6,255 nucleotides of DNA from Clostridia bacterium (GCA_017559555.1 JAFYRH010000063.1:1-6255); one strand, 5' to 3'. Positions 1-5,725 are shown, counted from the first letter of the stretch. Made by a program: numbers and translations. Notes: generated by a model not told the origin, from the letters alone.

Positions 1-20
1 CATGGTTTTATATACCTCCT
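1..20 (-). promoter_or_regulatory. Possible internal ribosome binding site and in-frame ATG inside ispH
   Basis: On the minus strand a perfect AGGAGG (positions 20-15) is followed after 11 nt by an ATG (3-1), which is codon 302 of the ispH frame. It lies where the IspH domain ends. It could let a downstream S1-like domain be made on its own. The same bases encode the family-typical Glu-Val near the IspH end, so coincidence is quite possible. Confidence 0.3.
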
Positions 21-906
21 GTATTTCCTCGCTTGGTGTCGATGCACCTGCGACGATTCCAACGTGATTTGATGTGGCAAAGCACCCAACATCCAATTCG
101 GATGCTGTGGCTATCCACACCGTGTTGTCGCATTGTTCGCGACAAATTTGATAAAGTTTTGCGGTGTTGGCACTCTCTCTGCCCCCCACCACCACGATGC
201 CATCGCACCGTGTTGCAAGCGCCTTGGCGCGGCTCTGCCGCTCTTCGGTCACACTGCATATTGTACCAAAAATTTTGGCATTTGTATATAGTTTTTTAAG
301 AATCTTTTCAGTTTTGTTCCATTTGCACAAATTTTGCGTTGTTTGAGCCGCTAAAATGGGGATTTTGCCGTCGTTTTTTTGCTCTTTTCGACGCAAAAGT
401 ATATCTTCTATCTCTTCGGGAGAGTTACAAACATATTTTTCGCCCTCTACGCGACTCATAACGCCCTTCACTTCGGGGTGATTGGCATCGCCCAAAAAGA
501 CGAAAAATGCTTCGTTTGCGTCGCAATTCTCAGCGATGCGGTGAATCTTTTTGACAAAAGGACACGTACAATCCAAAAGTGTAAAACTCGGATTGTTTGC
601 GGCAATATCAAGTAACTGTTTTTCTGTGTTCTGCAAAATGCCGTGGGCGCGGACCAAGAGTACAAGGGGATTTCCCTTTGACGATTCCTCTGCTCTCTTC
701 AGTGCTTCTTGTTCATCAAGGACCAACACTCCGCGAGCAAGCAAGGACTGCACATAGGCTTCATTGTGAATAATAGAGCCAAGCATAGCAACAGTAGCAT
801 TGGGAGAAGGATTTTGAATAGCCTCTTCAAGGGCTTGAACCGCTCGTGTAACACCAAAGCAAAAGCCTGCGTGCGGAGCAATTTCAACGGTGCGACCGCT
901 CATCAT
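1..906 (-). CDS. ispH: 4-hydroxy-3-methylbut-2-enyl diphosphate reductase (IspH/LytB), C-terminus beyond window
   Basis: IspH is the [4Fe-4S] enzyme that turns HMBPP into IPP and DMAPP, the last step of the MEP isoprenoid pathway. The frame stays open for 302 codons and runs off the window. All three cluster cysteines are visible: Cys16 in HAGFCFGV, Cys115 in DCTCPFV and Cys217 in TICSVTEERQ. So are the substrate-binding residues His47, His88 (RAHGI), His143 and Glu145 (NHPEVKG), Thr189/Thr190 (AQTTQ), Ser245/Asn247 (ESANT) and Ser289 (GASTP). The start is one of two consecutive ATGs, 906 or 903. The first forms an ATGA overlap with the cmk stop, which implies translational coupling; no strong Shine-Dalgarno is visible. 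The catalytic domain is complete by about residue 296, yet no stop follows. In Clostridia IspH is often fused to ribosomal S1-type domains, so a longer fusion protein is likely. The IspH identity is firm; the fusion is inferred. Confidence 0.95.
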   Translation of the reverse strand, partial: MMSGRTVEIAPHAGFCFGVTRAVQALEEAIQNPSPNATVAMLGSIIHNEAYVQSLLARGVLVLDEQEALKRAEESSKGNPLVLLVRAHGILQNTEKQLLDIAANNPSFTLLDCTCPFVKKIHRIAENCDANEAFFVFLGDANHPEVKGVMSRVEGEKYVCNSPEEIEDILLRRKEQKNDGKIPILAAQTTQNLCKWNKTEKILKKLYTNAKIFGTICSVTEERQSRAKALATRCDGIVVVGGRESANTAKLYQICREQCDNTVWIATASELDVGCFATSNHVGIVAGASTPSEEIQEVYKTM

Positions 907-1571
907 GCTTCGGTCTTTTCGCGAATCAGCTTGATAATGCCTGCAGTGCACTCTTCGGGAGTCATTCCCGAGTTATCAAAAAGAGTAGCATCGGGCGCGG
1001 CAATCGCGGGAGCAACGGCACGAGTGCTATCGTTGCGATCGCGCTCGATCATATCAGCGAGCACTTCTTCATAAGTAACCGCAATTCCCTTTGCGACCAA
1101 TTCATCGCGGCGGCGCATAGCGCGGCATTCGTCGGATGCAGTCAAAAAGATTTTGACGTTTGCATTCGGCAAAATAACCGTTCCGATATCGCGACCGTCC
1201 ATAATTACGCTGTTTTCACGCGCAATCTTGCGTTGTGTTTCCAAAAGGAACGTGCGAACCGCAGGAATCGCCGATACTGCGGATGCATACATCGACATTT
1301 CGGGGGTGCGAATACGGTCACCGAGATCCTCACCGTTGAGGCAAACGATTTGACGGCCGCTTTCATATTTGAGTTCAACCGAAATCTCGGGCAAAAGTGC
1401 GGCAACACCTTCGGGATCCTTGGGATCAACGTCGCGCGAGCGCACAAAGTAGCCAATGGTGCGGTAAAGCGCACCTGTGTCTACATATATAATACCCAAC
1501 TCACGGGCAACGGCTTTTGCAACCGTTGATTTTCCTGCCCCACTGGGCCCGTCAATAGCAATTTGAATCAT
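903..1571 (-). CDS. cmk: Cytidylate kinase
   Basis: Cytidylate kinase phosphorylates CMP and dCMP with ATP in the cytoplasm, recycling pyrimidine nucleotides from RNA and lipid turnover. The product is 222 residues, normal for the bacterial Cmk family. It has the P-loop GPSGAGKST (8-16), the CMP-binding DTGALYR (31-37), GRDIGT (126-131), and the lid segment ERDRNDSTRAVAPA (176-189). The chosen ATG at 1571 is preceded by AAGGA about 9-10 nt upstream and gives the family-typical start MIQIAIDGPSG. An upstream ATG at 1610 would add 13 atypical residues and overlap the preceding gene. The gene lies 29 nt after the flavoprotein gene, and its TGA overlaps the ispH start. The cmk-ispH neighbourhood is common in Firmicutes; an acyltransferase gene that I recall often sitting between them is absent here. 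Confidence 0.97.
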   Translation of the reverse strand: MIQIAIDGPSGAGKSTVAKAVARELGIIYVDTGALYRTIGYFVRSRDVDPKDPEGVAALLPEISVELKYESGRQIVCLNGEDLGDRIRTPEMSMYASAVSAIPAVRTFLLETQRKIARENSVIMDGRDIGTVILPNANVKIFLTASDECRAMRRRDELVAKGIAVTYEEVLADMIERDRNDSTRAVAPAIAAPDATLFDNSGMTPEECTAGIIKLIREKTEA

Positions 1572-1600
1572 ACTGCTTTTTCCTTTTTTTGAAAAGAATT

Positions 1601-2863
1601 TTATCCCCACGCGGCGGAAGTACCCGCTACAGTGGCGGTGGAAAATGCGATTTGCAGATTGAAGCCGCCTGTGTAGGCGTCAACATCCAAAACCTCGCCT
1701 GCAAAGTACAAGCCTTCGACAAGCTTGGATTGCATCGTTTTGGGATCGATCTCCTTTACACTAACACCACCGCGTGTAACGATGGCTTCCTCAATAGGAC
1801 GGAAACCGTTCAGTTTTACGCGAATTCCTTTGAGGATGTGAACCATTTTTTCACGTTCTTCACGCGTAATGGAGTTGACCTTTTTACGCGGATCAATTCC
1901 GCAAAGTCCAATATAGGGTGCGATCATCTTTTGCGGCAAGAGGTCATCCAGCGCATTGATAAGATCGCGATTTTGATACTTTGAAAAATCCGAAAGGATG
2001 CGTGCATCCAATGTTTTTTCATCAAGTGCCGGTTTGAGGTCGATATAAGCCTCATATTTACCGGGAGTAATATCGGAAAGATGAGCTGATGCCGAAAGCA
2101 CCAAAGGACCTGTTATGCCGTAGTGTGTAAAAAGCATTTCTCCAAAGTCCTCATAAACAACCTTGCCCGACCCTGCCATTTTTATGGTAAGCGACACATT
2201 TTTGAGAGAAAGTCCTTGCAATGATGCGCAAAGTTTGCCCTCCGCTACAAGAGGTACGAGTGAGGGGTGCAGGGGGGTTATGGTGTGCCCTGCCTCGGTA
2301 GCAAAACGGTATCCGTCACCGTCAGAGCCTGTCATCGAATAGGAGCGGCCGCCCGTGCAAACGATAACGGCATCGAAATTTTCTTCGCCATCTCCGTATT
2401 TCAAACCAACCATAGAGCGGTCCTCTATTATGAGTCCGCGCACACGGCGGTGCACAAGGGTAACGCCCGCCTCGCGGCAACGTCTTTCCATAGCCGAAAC
2501 AATATCGGCGGCACGGTCGGAAATCGGGAAAACACGTTTGCCACGCTCGGTTTTGAGCGGTACACCTGCATCCTCAAAAAATGCCATGGTATCAGCGGTA
2601 GAAAAACGCGAAAGCGATGCATATAAAAATCTTGGGTTGGTGGGCACGTTGGAAAGAAACTCGTTGTTATCACAGTTATTGGTAACGTTGCAACGTCCCT
2701 TACCCGTAATGCGGAGCTTTTTACCAACACGATCGTTGCGTTCAAAAAGCGTTACGTCGGCTCCTGCCTCAGCAGCGGTAATTGCCGCCATCATGCCGGC
2801 AGCTCCCGCACCGATTACTGCCACGCGACGTGCATCAGTTTCCTTTTTTGTCATAAACGTCAT
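1601..2863 (-). CDS. NAD(P)/FAD-dependent oxidoreductase, HI0933/BaiN-like family
   Basis: This is a cytoplasmic flavoprotein of the HI0933/YhiN/BaiN family (aminoacetone-oxidase-like FAD-binding enzymes); the substrate cannot be read from sequence. With the start at 2863 it has 420 residues, the usual family length. The N-terminal FAD dinucleotide fold VAVIGAGAAGMMAA (14-27) is followed by GKKLRITGKGRCNVTN (47-62), a hallmark of the family. FTHYGITGP (245-253) and the C-terminal GLYFAGEVLDVDAYTGG (384-400) complete the FAD site. The start is uncertain: ATG 2863 has GGGA 5 nt upstream, while ATG 2854 has a poorly placed one. Either choice overlaps the end of the regulator gene (29 or 20 nt), so the two are probably translationally coupled. 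BaiN has been linked to bile acid reduction in Clostridium scindens, but most members are housekeeping genes next to cmk and nothing here points to bile acids. Confidence 0.93.
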   Translation of the reverse strand: MTFMTKKETDARRVAVIGAGAAGMMAAITAAEAGADVTLFERNDRVGKKLRITGKGRCNVTNNCDNNEFLSNVPTNPRFLYASLSRFSTADTMAFFEDAGVPLKTERGKRVFPISDRAADIVSAMERRCREAGVTLVHRRVRGLIIEDRSMVGLKYGDGEENFDAVIVCTGGRSYSMTGSDGDGYRFATEAGHTITPLHPSLVPLVAEGKLCASLQGLSLKNVSLTIKMAGSGKVVYEDFGEMLFTHYGITGPLVLSASAHLSDITPGKYEAYIDLKPALDEKTLDARILSDFSKYQNRDLINALDDLLPQKMIAPYIGLCGIDPRKKVNSITREEREKMVHILKGIRVKLNGFRPIEEAIVTRGGVSVKEIDPKTMQSKLVEGLYFAGEVLDVDAYTGGFNLQIAFSTATVAGTSAAWG

Positions 2864-3701
2864 AACGGTCCCAAATTTCTTCCAAAACGCGCAAGCGTTC
2901 GCTAACCTCTGCTTCACGCTCACGTGCAACCGCAACAACAAGTGCGTTGATGATGCTCAAGGGAGCTACCAAAGAATCCATAAAGGATGCCATATCGCTA
3001 TAAGCCAACAAAAGTTGATCTGCCTCTGTCGCAATGGGAGAAAATTTGCTATCGGTGAGAGCAATAATATCAGCACCTCTTCCCTTTGCGTACTCAACAG
3101 CGTTGATAATGCGGCTGGAATAACGTGGGAAGCTGATGGCGATCATAACGTCGCCCTCTCCGATTTGCATGATTTGCTCAAACATTTCACTACTTGAGGT
3201 GGTTTGCACCAAGCGAACGTTATCAAAAATCATGCGTAAGCTATAATTGAGAAAGCCCGCAAGTGTAGAAGAGGAACGAACACCAAGGATGTATATGTTC
3301 TTTGCATCTACAATATTTTGCACTGCAGCAGCAAAGGAAGCAGAATCAATTTCTGCAGCGGTTTGTCTGATTTTTTCAATATCGGAGGTGAGCACTTTTT
3401 CAAGCACGTCGTTTTCCCCGATCAAGCTGTTGGTAATTTCCATACGTTGGAAAGAGGTCAGACGGCTGCGGATCAACTTTTTGAGTGCTCGTTGCAGCTC
3501 GGGATAGCCCTCGTAACCAAGTTCGTTTGCGAAACGAACCACGGTAGATTCGGAAACGCCTACGATGGTACCGAGTTTGGAAGCGGTATGATACGCGGCT
3601 TTGTCATAATGTTCCAAAATATATGCCGCAATCAGTCTCTGTCCCTTGGAAAAAGAGGACATACCTTCTTTTATGTTTTGAAGCAAATCACCATTGTTCA
3701 C
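2835..3701 (-). CDS. MurR/RpiR family transcriptional regulator (HTH + SIS domain)
   Basis: This is a DNA-binding regulator of 288 residues, standard for the RpiR family. The N-terminal HTH domain covers about residues 1-77, with the helix-turn-helix near 37-62 (GVSESTVVRFANELGYEGYP). The C-terminal SIS domain, which binds phosphosugars in characterised members, spans about 128-260: IYILGVRSSSTLAG (136-149), then MIAISFPRYSSRIINA (186-201) and IIALTDS (212-218). The start is GTG at 3701, preceded by AGAAGGAG 11 nt upstream. It is the first gene of the operon, 38 nt from the predicted transcription start. RpiR proteins usually control sugar, amino-sugar or sialic-acid genes, but no sugar gene is present here. 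Its ligand and targets cannot be assigned; autoregulation is plausible from the repeats in its promoter. Confidence 0.93.
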   Translation of the reverse strand: MNNGDLLQNIKEGMSSFSKGQRLIAAYILEHYDKAAYHTASKLGTIVGVSESTVVRFANELGYEGYPELQRALKKLIRSRLTSFQRMEITNSLIGENDVLEKVLTSDIEKIRQTAAEIDSASFAAAVQNIVDAKNIYILGVRSSSTLAGFLNYSLRMIFDNVRLVQTTSSSEMFEQIMQIGEGDVMIAISFPRYSSRIINAVEYAKGRGADIIALTDSKFSPIATEADQLLLAYSDMASFMDSLVAPLSIINALVVAVAREREAEVSERLRVLEEIWDRYDVYDKKGN

Positions 3702-3738
3702 AATCGTTTACGCTCCTTCTTTCAAGTCTTTGCAATAT

Positions 3739-3774
3739 CTATATAATTATAACTCAAAAAGCCCCAAATGTCAA
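3739..3774 (-). promoter_or_regulatory. Sigma-A promoter of the regulator-oxidoreductase-cmk-ispH operon
   Basis: Read on the minus strand, a perfect TTGACA (3774-3769) and a perfect TATAAT (3751-3746) are separated by 17 nt. The expected transcription start is near 3739, giving a short leader of about 38 nt before the GTG start. No other promoter or terminator was noticed between the four genes, so this is probably the main promoter of the operon. Confidence 0.85.
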
Positions 3775-3784
3775 CCAAAAAGCC
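3755..3784. repeat. Pair of 9-bp direct repeats bracketing the -35 box of the regulator promoter
   Basis: CAAAAAGCC occurs at 3755-3763 and again at 3776-3784, 21 bp apart start to start (about two helical turns). The -35 element (3769-3774) lies between them and the first copy falls inside the promoter spacer. The placement fits a repressor operator, for example for the RpiR protein itself. The repeats are A-rich, so chance is possible. Confidence 0.35.
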
Positions 3785-3839
3785 AAAAATAGCAAAATAT
3801 TTTTTTATAATTTTGTCTATATTTTTTTCTTTGCGTTCA

Positions 3840-3868
3840 TTGACAAGGTCAATATATTGTGGTATAAT
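3840..3868 (+). promoter_or_regulatory. Sigma-A promoter of purC with extended -10
   Basis: TTGACA (3840-3845), a 17-nt spacer and TATAAT (3863-3868) match the consensus fully. The spacer ends in TGTGG, which supplies the TRTG extended -10 element typical of Gram-positive promoters. The expected start is the A near 3875. The promoter faces away from the operon promoter, with 65 AT-rich bp between the two -35 boxes. An inverted repeat TTGACaagGTCAA (3840-3852) overlaps the -35, and a palindrome CAATATATTG (3850-3859) fills part of the spacer. Confidence 0.88.
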
Positions 3869-3886
3869 ATCCTCATAAAAAACAAA

Positions 3887-3922
3887 GTCTTGATATGGCG
3901 GCCACCTACATGCTGTCAAGAC
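3887..3922 (+). promoter_or_regulatory. Stem-loop in the purC 5' leader
   Basis: GTCTTGA (3887-3893) pairs perfectly with TCAAGAC (3916-3922). The stem extends inward by a U-G and an A-U pair to 9 bp around an 18-nt loop, which itself contains a TGG/CCA mini-stem. It ends 10 nt before the AAAGGAG ribosome site. There is no T-run, so it is not a terminator. It does not resemble the purine or ZMP riboswitches I know; it could stabilise the mRNA or be a small regulatory element. Confidence 0.4.
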
Positions 3923-3948
3923 AATTCAATATAAAGGAGTACGGATTT

Positions 3949-4632
3949 ATGAAAAAGATCTACACGGGCAAAACCAAGGACGTTTATGCACTTGACAACG
4001 GCAACGTTATGTTGAAATTCAAGGACGATTGCACCGGCAAGGACGGCGTATTCGATCCCGGCGAAAATACCGTAGGACTCACCATTGACGGCATTGGCAA
4101 GGCAAACCTGCAAACCTCTGTTTACTACTTTGAACTTTGCAAAAAGGCAGGCGTAAAGACCCACTACGTTGGCGCTGACGTTGAAAATGCTACTATGGAA
4201 GTTCTCCCCGCAACCGTTTTCGGTCACGGTCTTGAGGTTATCTGCCGCTTGGTTGCAACCGGTAGCTTTATTCGTAGATACGGTGAATATATTGAAAACG
4301 GCACCCGTTTGGAAGGCGGCTACGTTGAATGCACCTTCAAGAACGACGAAAAGGGCGATCCGCTCGTAACCGCAGAAGGTCTTGCAGCTCTCGGCATTAT
4401 GGATATGAAGATGTTTGAGAGTATGAAAGAACAAACTCTTAAGATCACTAAAATCGTTGCTGATGACCTCAAAACCATCGGTCTTGACCTTTGGGATATC
4501 AAATTTGAGTTCGGTTACAACAACGGCGAAGTTATTCTGATTGACGAAATCGCTTCCGGTAACATGCGCGTTTACAAGGGCGACACCATTGTTGACCCCG
4601 TTGAGTTGACCAAACTGATTTTGAACAGATAA
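3949..4632 (+). CDS. purC: Phosphoribosylaminoimidazole-succinocarboxamide synthase (SAICAR synthetase), short divergent type
   Basis: PurC joins CAIR and aspartate using ATP to make SAICAR in de novo purine synthesis, in the cytoplasm. The protein has 227 residues, slightly shorter than the usual 235-240. Seen in order: YTGKTKDVY (5-13), the nucleotide-binding start; [11 protein letters not shown] (23-33); [15 protein letters not shown] (96-110), matching the R-x3-T-G-S core of the first family signature; KNDEKGDP (131-138); LWDIKFEFG (181-189), near the second signature; and [12 protein letters not shown] (198-209). The central part (about 34-95) departs from Bacillus or E. coli PurC, lacking the usual proline before EVI. 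The start at 3949 has AAAGGAG 9 nt upstream; an in-frame ATG at 3895 lies inside the leader hairpin without a ribosome site. The gene has its own promoter and terminator and no pur neighbours. No PurR box was recognised. Confidence 0.93.
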   Translation: MKKIYTGKTKDVYALDNGNVMLKFKDDCTGKDGVFDPGENTVGLTIDGIGKANLQTSVYYFELCKKAGVKTHYVGADVENATMEVLPATVFGHGLEVICRLVATGSFIRRYGEYIENGTRLEGGYVECTFKNDEKGDPLVTAEGLAALGIMDMKMFESMKEQTLKITKIVADDLKTIGLDLWDIKFEFGYNNGEVILIDEIASGNMRVYKGDTIVDPVELTKLILNR

Positions 4633-4648
4633 TTCCATCATTTAATAT

Positions 4649-4707
4649 AAAGCACCTCCTTGATAAAAACTCTTCCCTATTGAAGATTTTTCGAGGAGGT
4701 GTTTTTT
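4649..4707 (+). terminator. Long two-tier intrinsic terminator of purC
   Basis: The outer stem pairs 4649-4662 with 4692-4705 (14 bp, two G-U pairs; core CACCTCCT/AGGAGGTG). An inner stem pairs 4665-4675 with 4682-4691 with one bulged C, leaving the loop CCTATT. Six T follow at 4702-4707. It begins 16 nt after the purC stop and fits rho-independent termination. It is longer than usual, about 57 nt. Confidence 0.85.
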
Positions 4708-4742
4708 GTGTGACGCTTTTTTGAAAATACAGAAATGTGTAG

Positions 4743-4871
4743 TTTTTTTTGCAAATTTTCACATACTCTTCAACTCTCATTCTTGTCAGCCACTCGCCAA
4801 GCGTTGCAAATATGTGTGATGAATGCTATGAATTGATTAAAATTTCAAAGGCAAAAAGAACACGTAATTAA
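4743..4871 (+). pseudogene. Possible remnant: C-terminal end of a polysaccharide-export-type ABC transporter ATPase
   Basis: Between the two terminators a plus-strand frame is open from 4743 to a TAA at 4869-4871. From 4776 it reads LILVSHSPSVANMCDE, continuing CYELIKIS. This resembles the H-loop end of KpsT/Wzt-like ATPases, where a hydrophobic strand, VSHS, a CD pair about ten residues later and a short hydrophobic strand are typical. Walker A, the signature motif and Walker B are missing, and no ribosome site or good start is seen, so it would be a decayed 3' fragment. The terminator at 4873-4911 follows immediately. The match is short and could be chance. Confidence 0.3.
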
Positions 4872-4872
4872 C

Positions 4873-4911
4873 AAAAAATGACCTTGAATGATGCATTCAA
4901 GGTCATTTTTT
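4873..4911. terminator. Perfect 18-bp bidirectional terminator
   Basis: AAAAAATGACCTTGAATG (4873-4890) is exactly complementary to 4894-4911, with a 3-nt loop. Both arms end in a run of six A or T, so it can stop transcription in both directions. On the minus strand it starts 6 nt after the stop of the membrane protein gene, which it most likely serves; it also blocks read-through from purC. Confidence 0.93.
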
Positions 4912-4917
4912 ATTCTG

Positions 4918-5670
4918 TTACGGTGCTTGGAACTCGATAATTGCACGGTAAAGCGCTTTGAATTGCTCGTATTTTTGTTCTTTTGCAGAAGCACCTGCAA
5001 TGTAGGGATAGGTCAATACAAGCAATGTATCGGCAGGCAAAACCTGCAATGCTTCATAGTACTGATAAATTGCCGTGTCACCCAAGCGAATAGCGTATTC
5101 GTCGTATGCACCTGAAGGAACTGTTCCAAAAGTATCGGCAAGCGGTACTGCCAAATGCTCCGACATGTGCTGCGCTTCATAAACCGATACGTTTACAAGC
5201 CAAATCGAACAGTCGCCCGTCATCATATAGGATTGAAGCGTTTCAAATTGGTCGGTATTCTTCCCTTTTGCCATGTTAAAAGCGGCACCGTCAAAATCTT
5301 TTGTGTCGGGATCGGTATACAAAGCGCGCAATTCATCCTCGGTATAAAATGCATACGAATTGATACCAACCGTGGGATACTCCTCGCCAAAGGTGTTTTT
5401 GGAAACCTCTTTGAAAACTTGCTCAATAGAAAGCTTTTCCTCGCCGGTGACCGTGTGAGAGCCACCAAACGTAATGTAGACGTCTCTTTGCGGTGTGGTG
5501 GCACATTGCGCAAAGCAAACGATGGCAACAAACAAAAAGAATGCCACCAAAAGAATGGTCCATTTGTAATGATACCACAAATTTTCAAACCACAAAAAGA
5601 TAGGATGGCGAATTGCAATTCCCTCACTCGAGAGCTTCTCTTCTCTTGTGATAGGTTCTTTTTCTGACAT
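4918..5670 (-). CDS. Uncharacterised single-pass membrane protein with extracytoplasmic domain
   Basis: I do not recognise a named family. The 250-residue product has a charged cytoplasmic N-terminus (1-36, with an aromatic patch FLWFENLWYHYKW at 25-37), one transmembrane helix at about 38-56, then about 190 residues probably outside the membrane. The outer part is acidic and rich in Tyr, with VYITFGG (64-70), SIWLVNVSVYEAQHM (155-169) and LLVLTYPYIAGAS (216-228) as likely core strands. Cys56 follows the helix, but FAQC is not a convincing lipobox. The start is secure: AAGGAGGA sits 6 nt before the ATG. It lies 70 nt after greA, with a hairpin between, and no own promoter is apparent; a perfect terminator follows its stop. 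That it is a translated gene is very likely; its function is unknown. Confidence 0.88.
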   Translation of the reverse strand: MSEKEPITREEKLSSEGIAIRHPIFLWFENLWYHYKWTILLVAFFLFVAIVCFAQCATTPQRDVYITFGGSHTVTGEEKLSIEQVFKEVSKNTFGEEYPTVGINSYAFYTEDELRALYTDPDTKDFDGAAFNMAKGKNTDQFETLQSYMMTGDCSIWLVNVSVYEAQHMSEHLAVPLADTFGTVPSGAYDEYAIRLGDTAIYQYYEALQVLPADTLLVLTYPYIAGASAKEQKYEQFKALYRAIIEFQAP

Positions 5671-5685
5671 ATTTAGTCCTCCTTG

Positions 5686-5725
5686 AAAAAGTGCGAGGTG
5701 TTGCGTAATTGTGCCAACACCTCGC
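5686..5725 (-). terminator. Hairpin with T-run after greA (terminator or attenuator)
   Basis: CAACACCTCGC (5715-5725) pairs perfectly with GCGAGGTGTTG (5693-5703), an 11-bp GC-rich stem with an 11-nt loop. On the minus strand it is followed by AC and five T (5690-5686). It starts 15 nt past the greA stop. The T-run is short and ends just before the ribosome site of the next gene, so partial termination is likely. Confidence 0.75.

Noticed and set aside
699..887. Minus-strand frame with a leucine-rich hydrophobic stretch that looks like a small membrane protein
   Set aside because: It lies wholly inside the ispH frame, which carries all the catalytic motifs; the hydrophobic run is an out-of-frame shadow.
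1572..1610. Longer N-terminus for cytidylate kinase from ATG 1610
   Set aside because: The extra 13 residues are not family-like, the start overlaps the preceding gene, and the internal ATG at 1571 has its own AAGGA site.
1601..2863. Specific role as the bile-acid gene baiN
   Set aside because: Family membership is clear, but there are no other bai genes and the neighbourhood is a housekeeping one.
2355..3197. Long plus-strand open frame (280 codons)
   Set aside because: It is antisense to the oxidoreductase and regulator genes, has low-complexity Ser/Ala/Arg composition and no ribosome site.
3895..3948. Extended N-terminus for PurC from ATG 3895
   Set aside because: The ATG lies inside the leader hairpin without a Shine-Dalgarno, and the added residues are not part of the PurC family start.
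3875..3948. Purine or ZMP (pfl) riboswitch upstream of purC
   Set aside because: The leader is short and lacks the conserved core bases I know for either class; only a simple stem-loop is seen.
3916..4641. Long minus-strand open frame opposite purC (241 codons)
   Set aside because: It mirrors the codon pattern of purC almost exactly along its length and has no recognisable motifs, so it is an antisense shadow.
4532..4780. Minus-strand 82-codon frame across the purC terminator
   Set aside because: It reads through the terminator hairpin and into purC antisense, and no convincing ribosome site was seen.
4880..4920. Transposon terminal inverted repeat from the perfect 18-bp palindrome
   Set aside because: A 3-nt loop, A/T runs at both ends and placement right after a stop codon fit a bidirectional terminator; there is no transposase and no target duplication.
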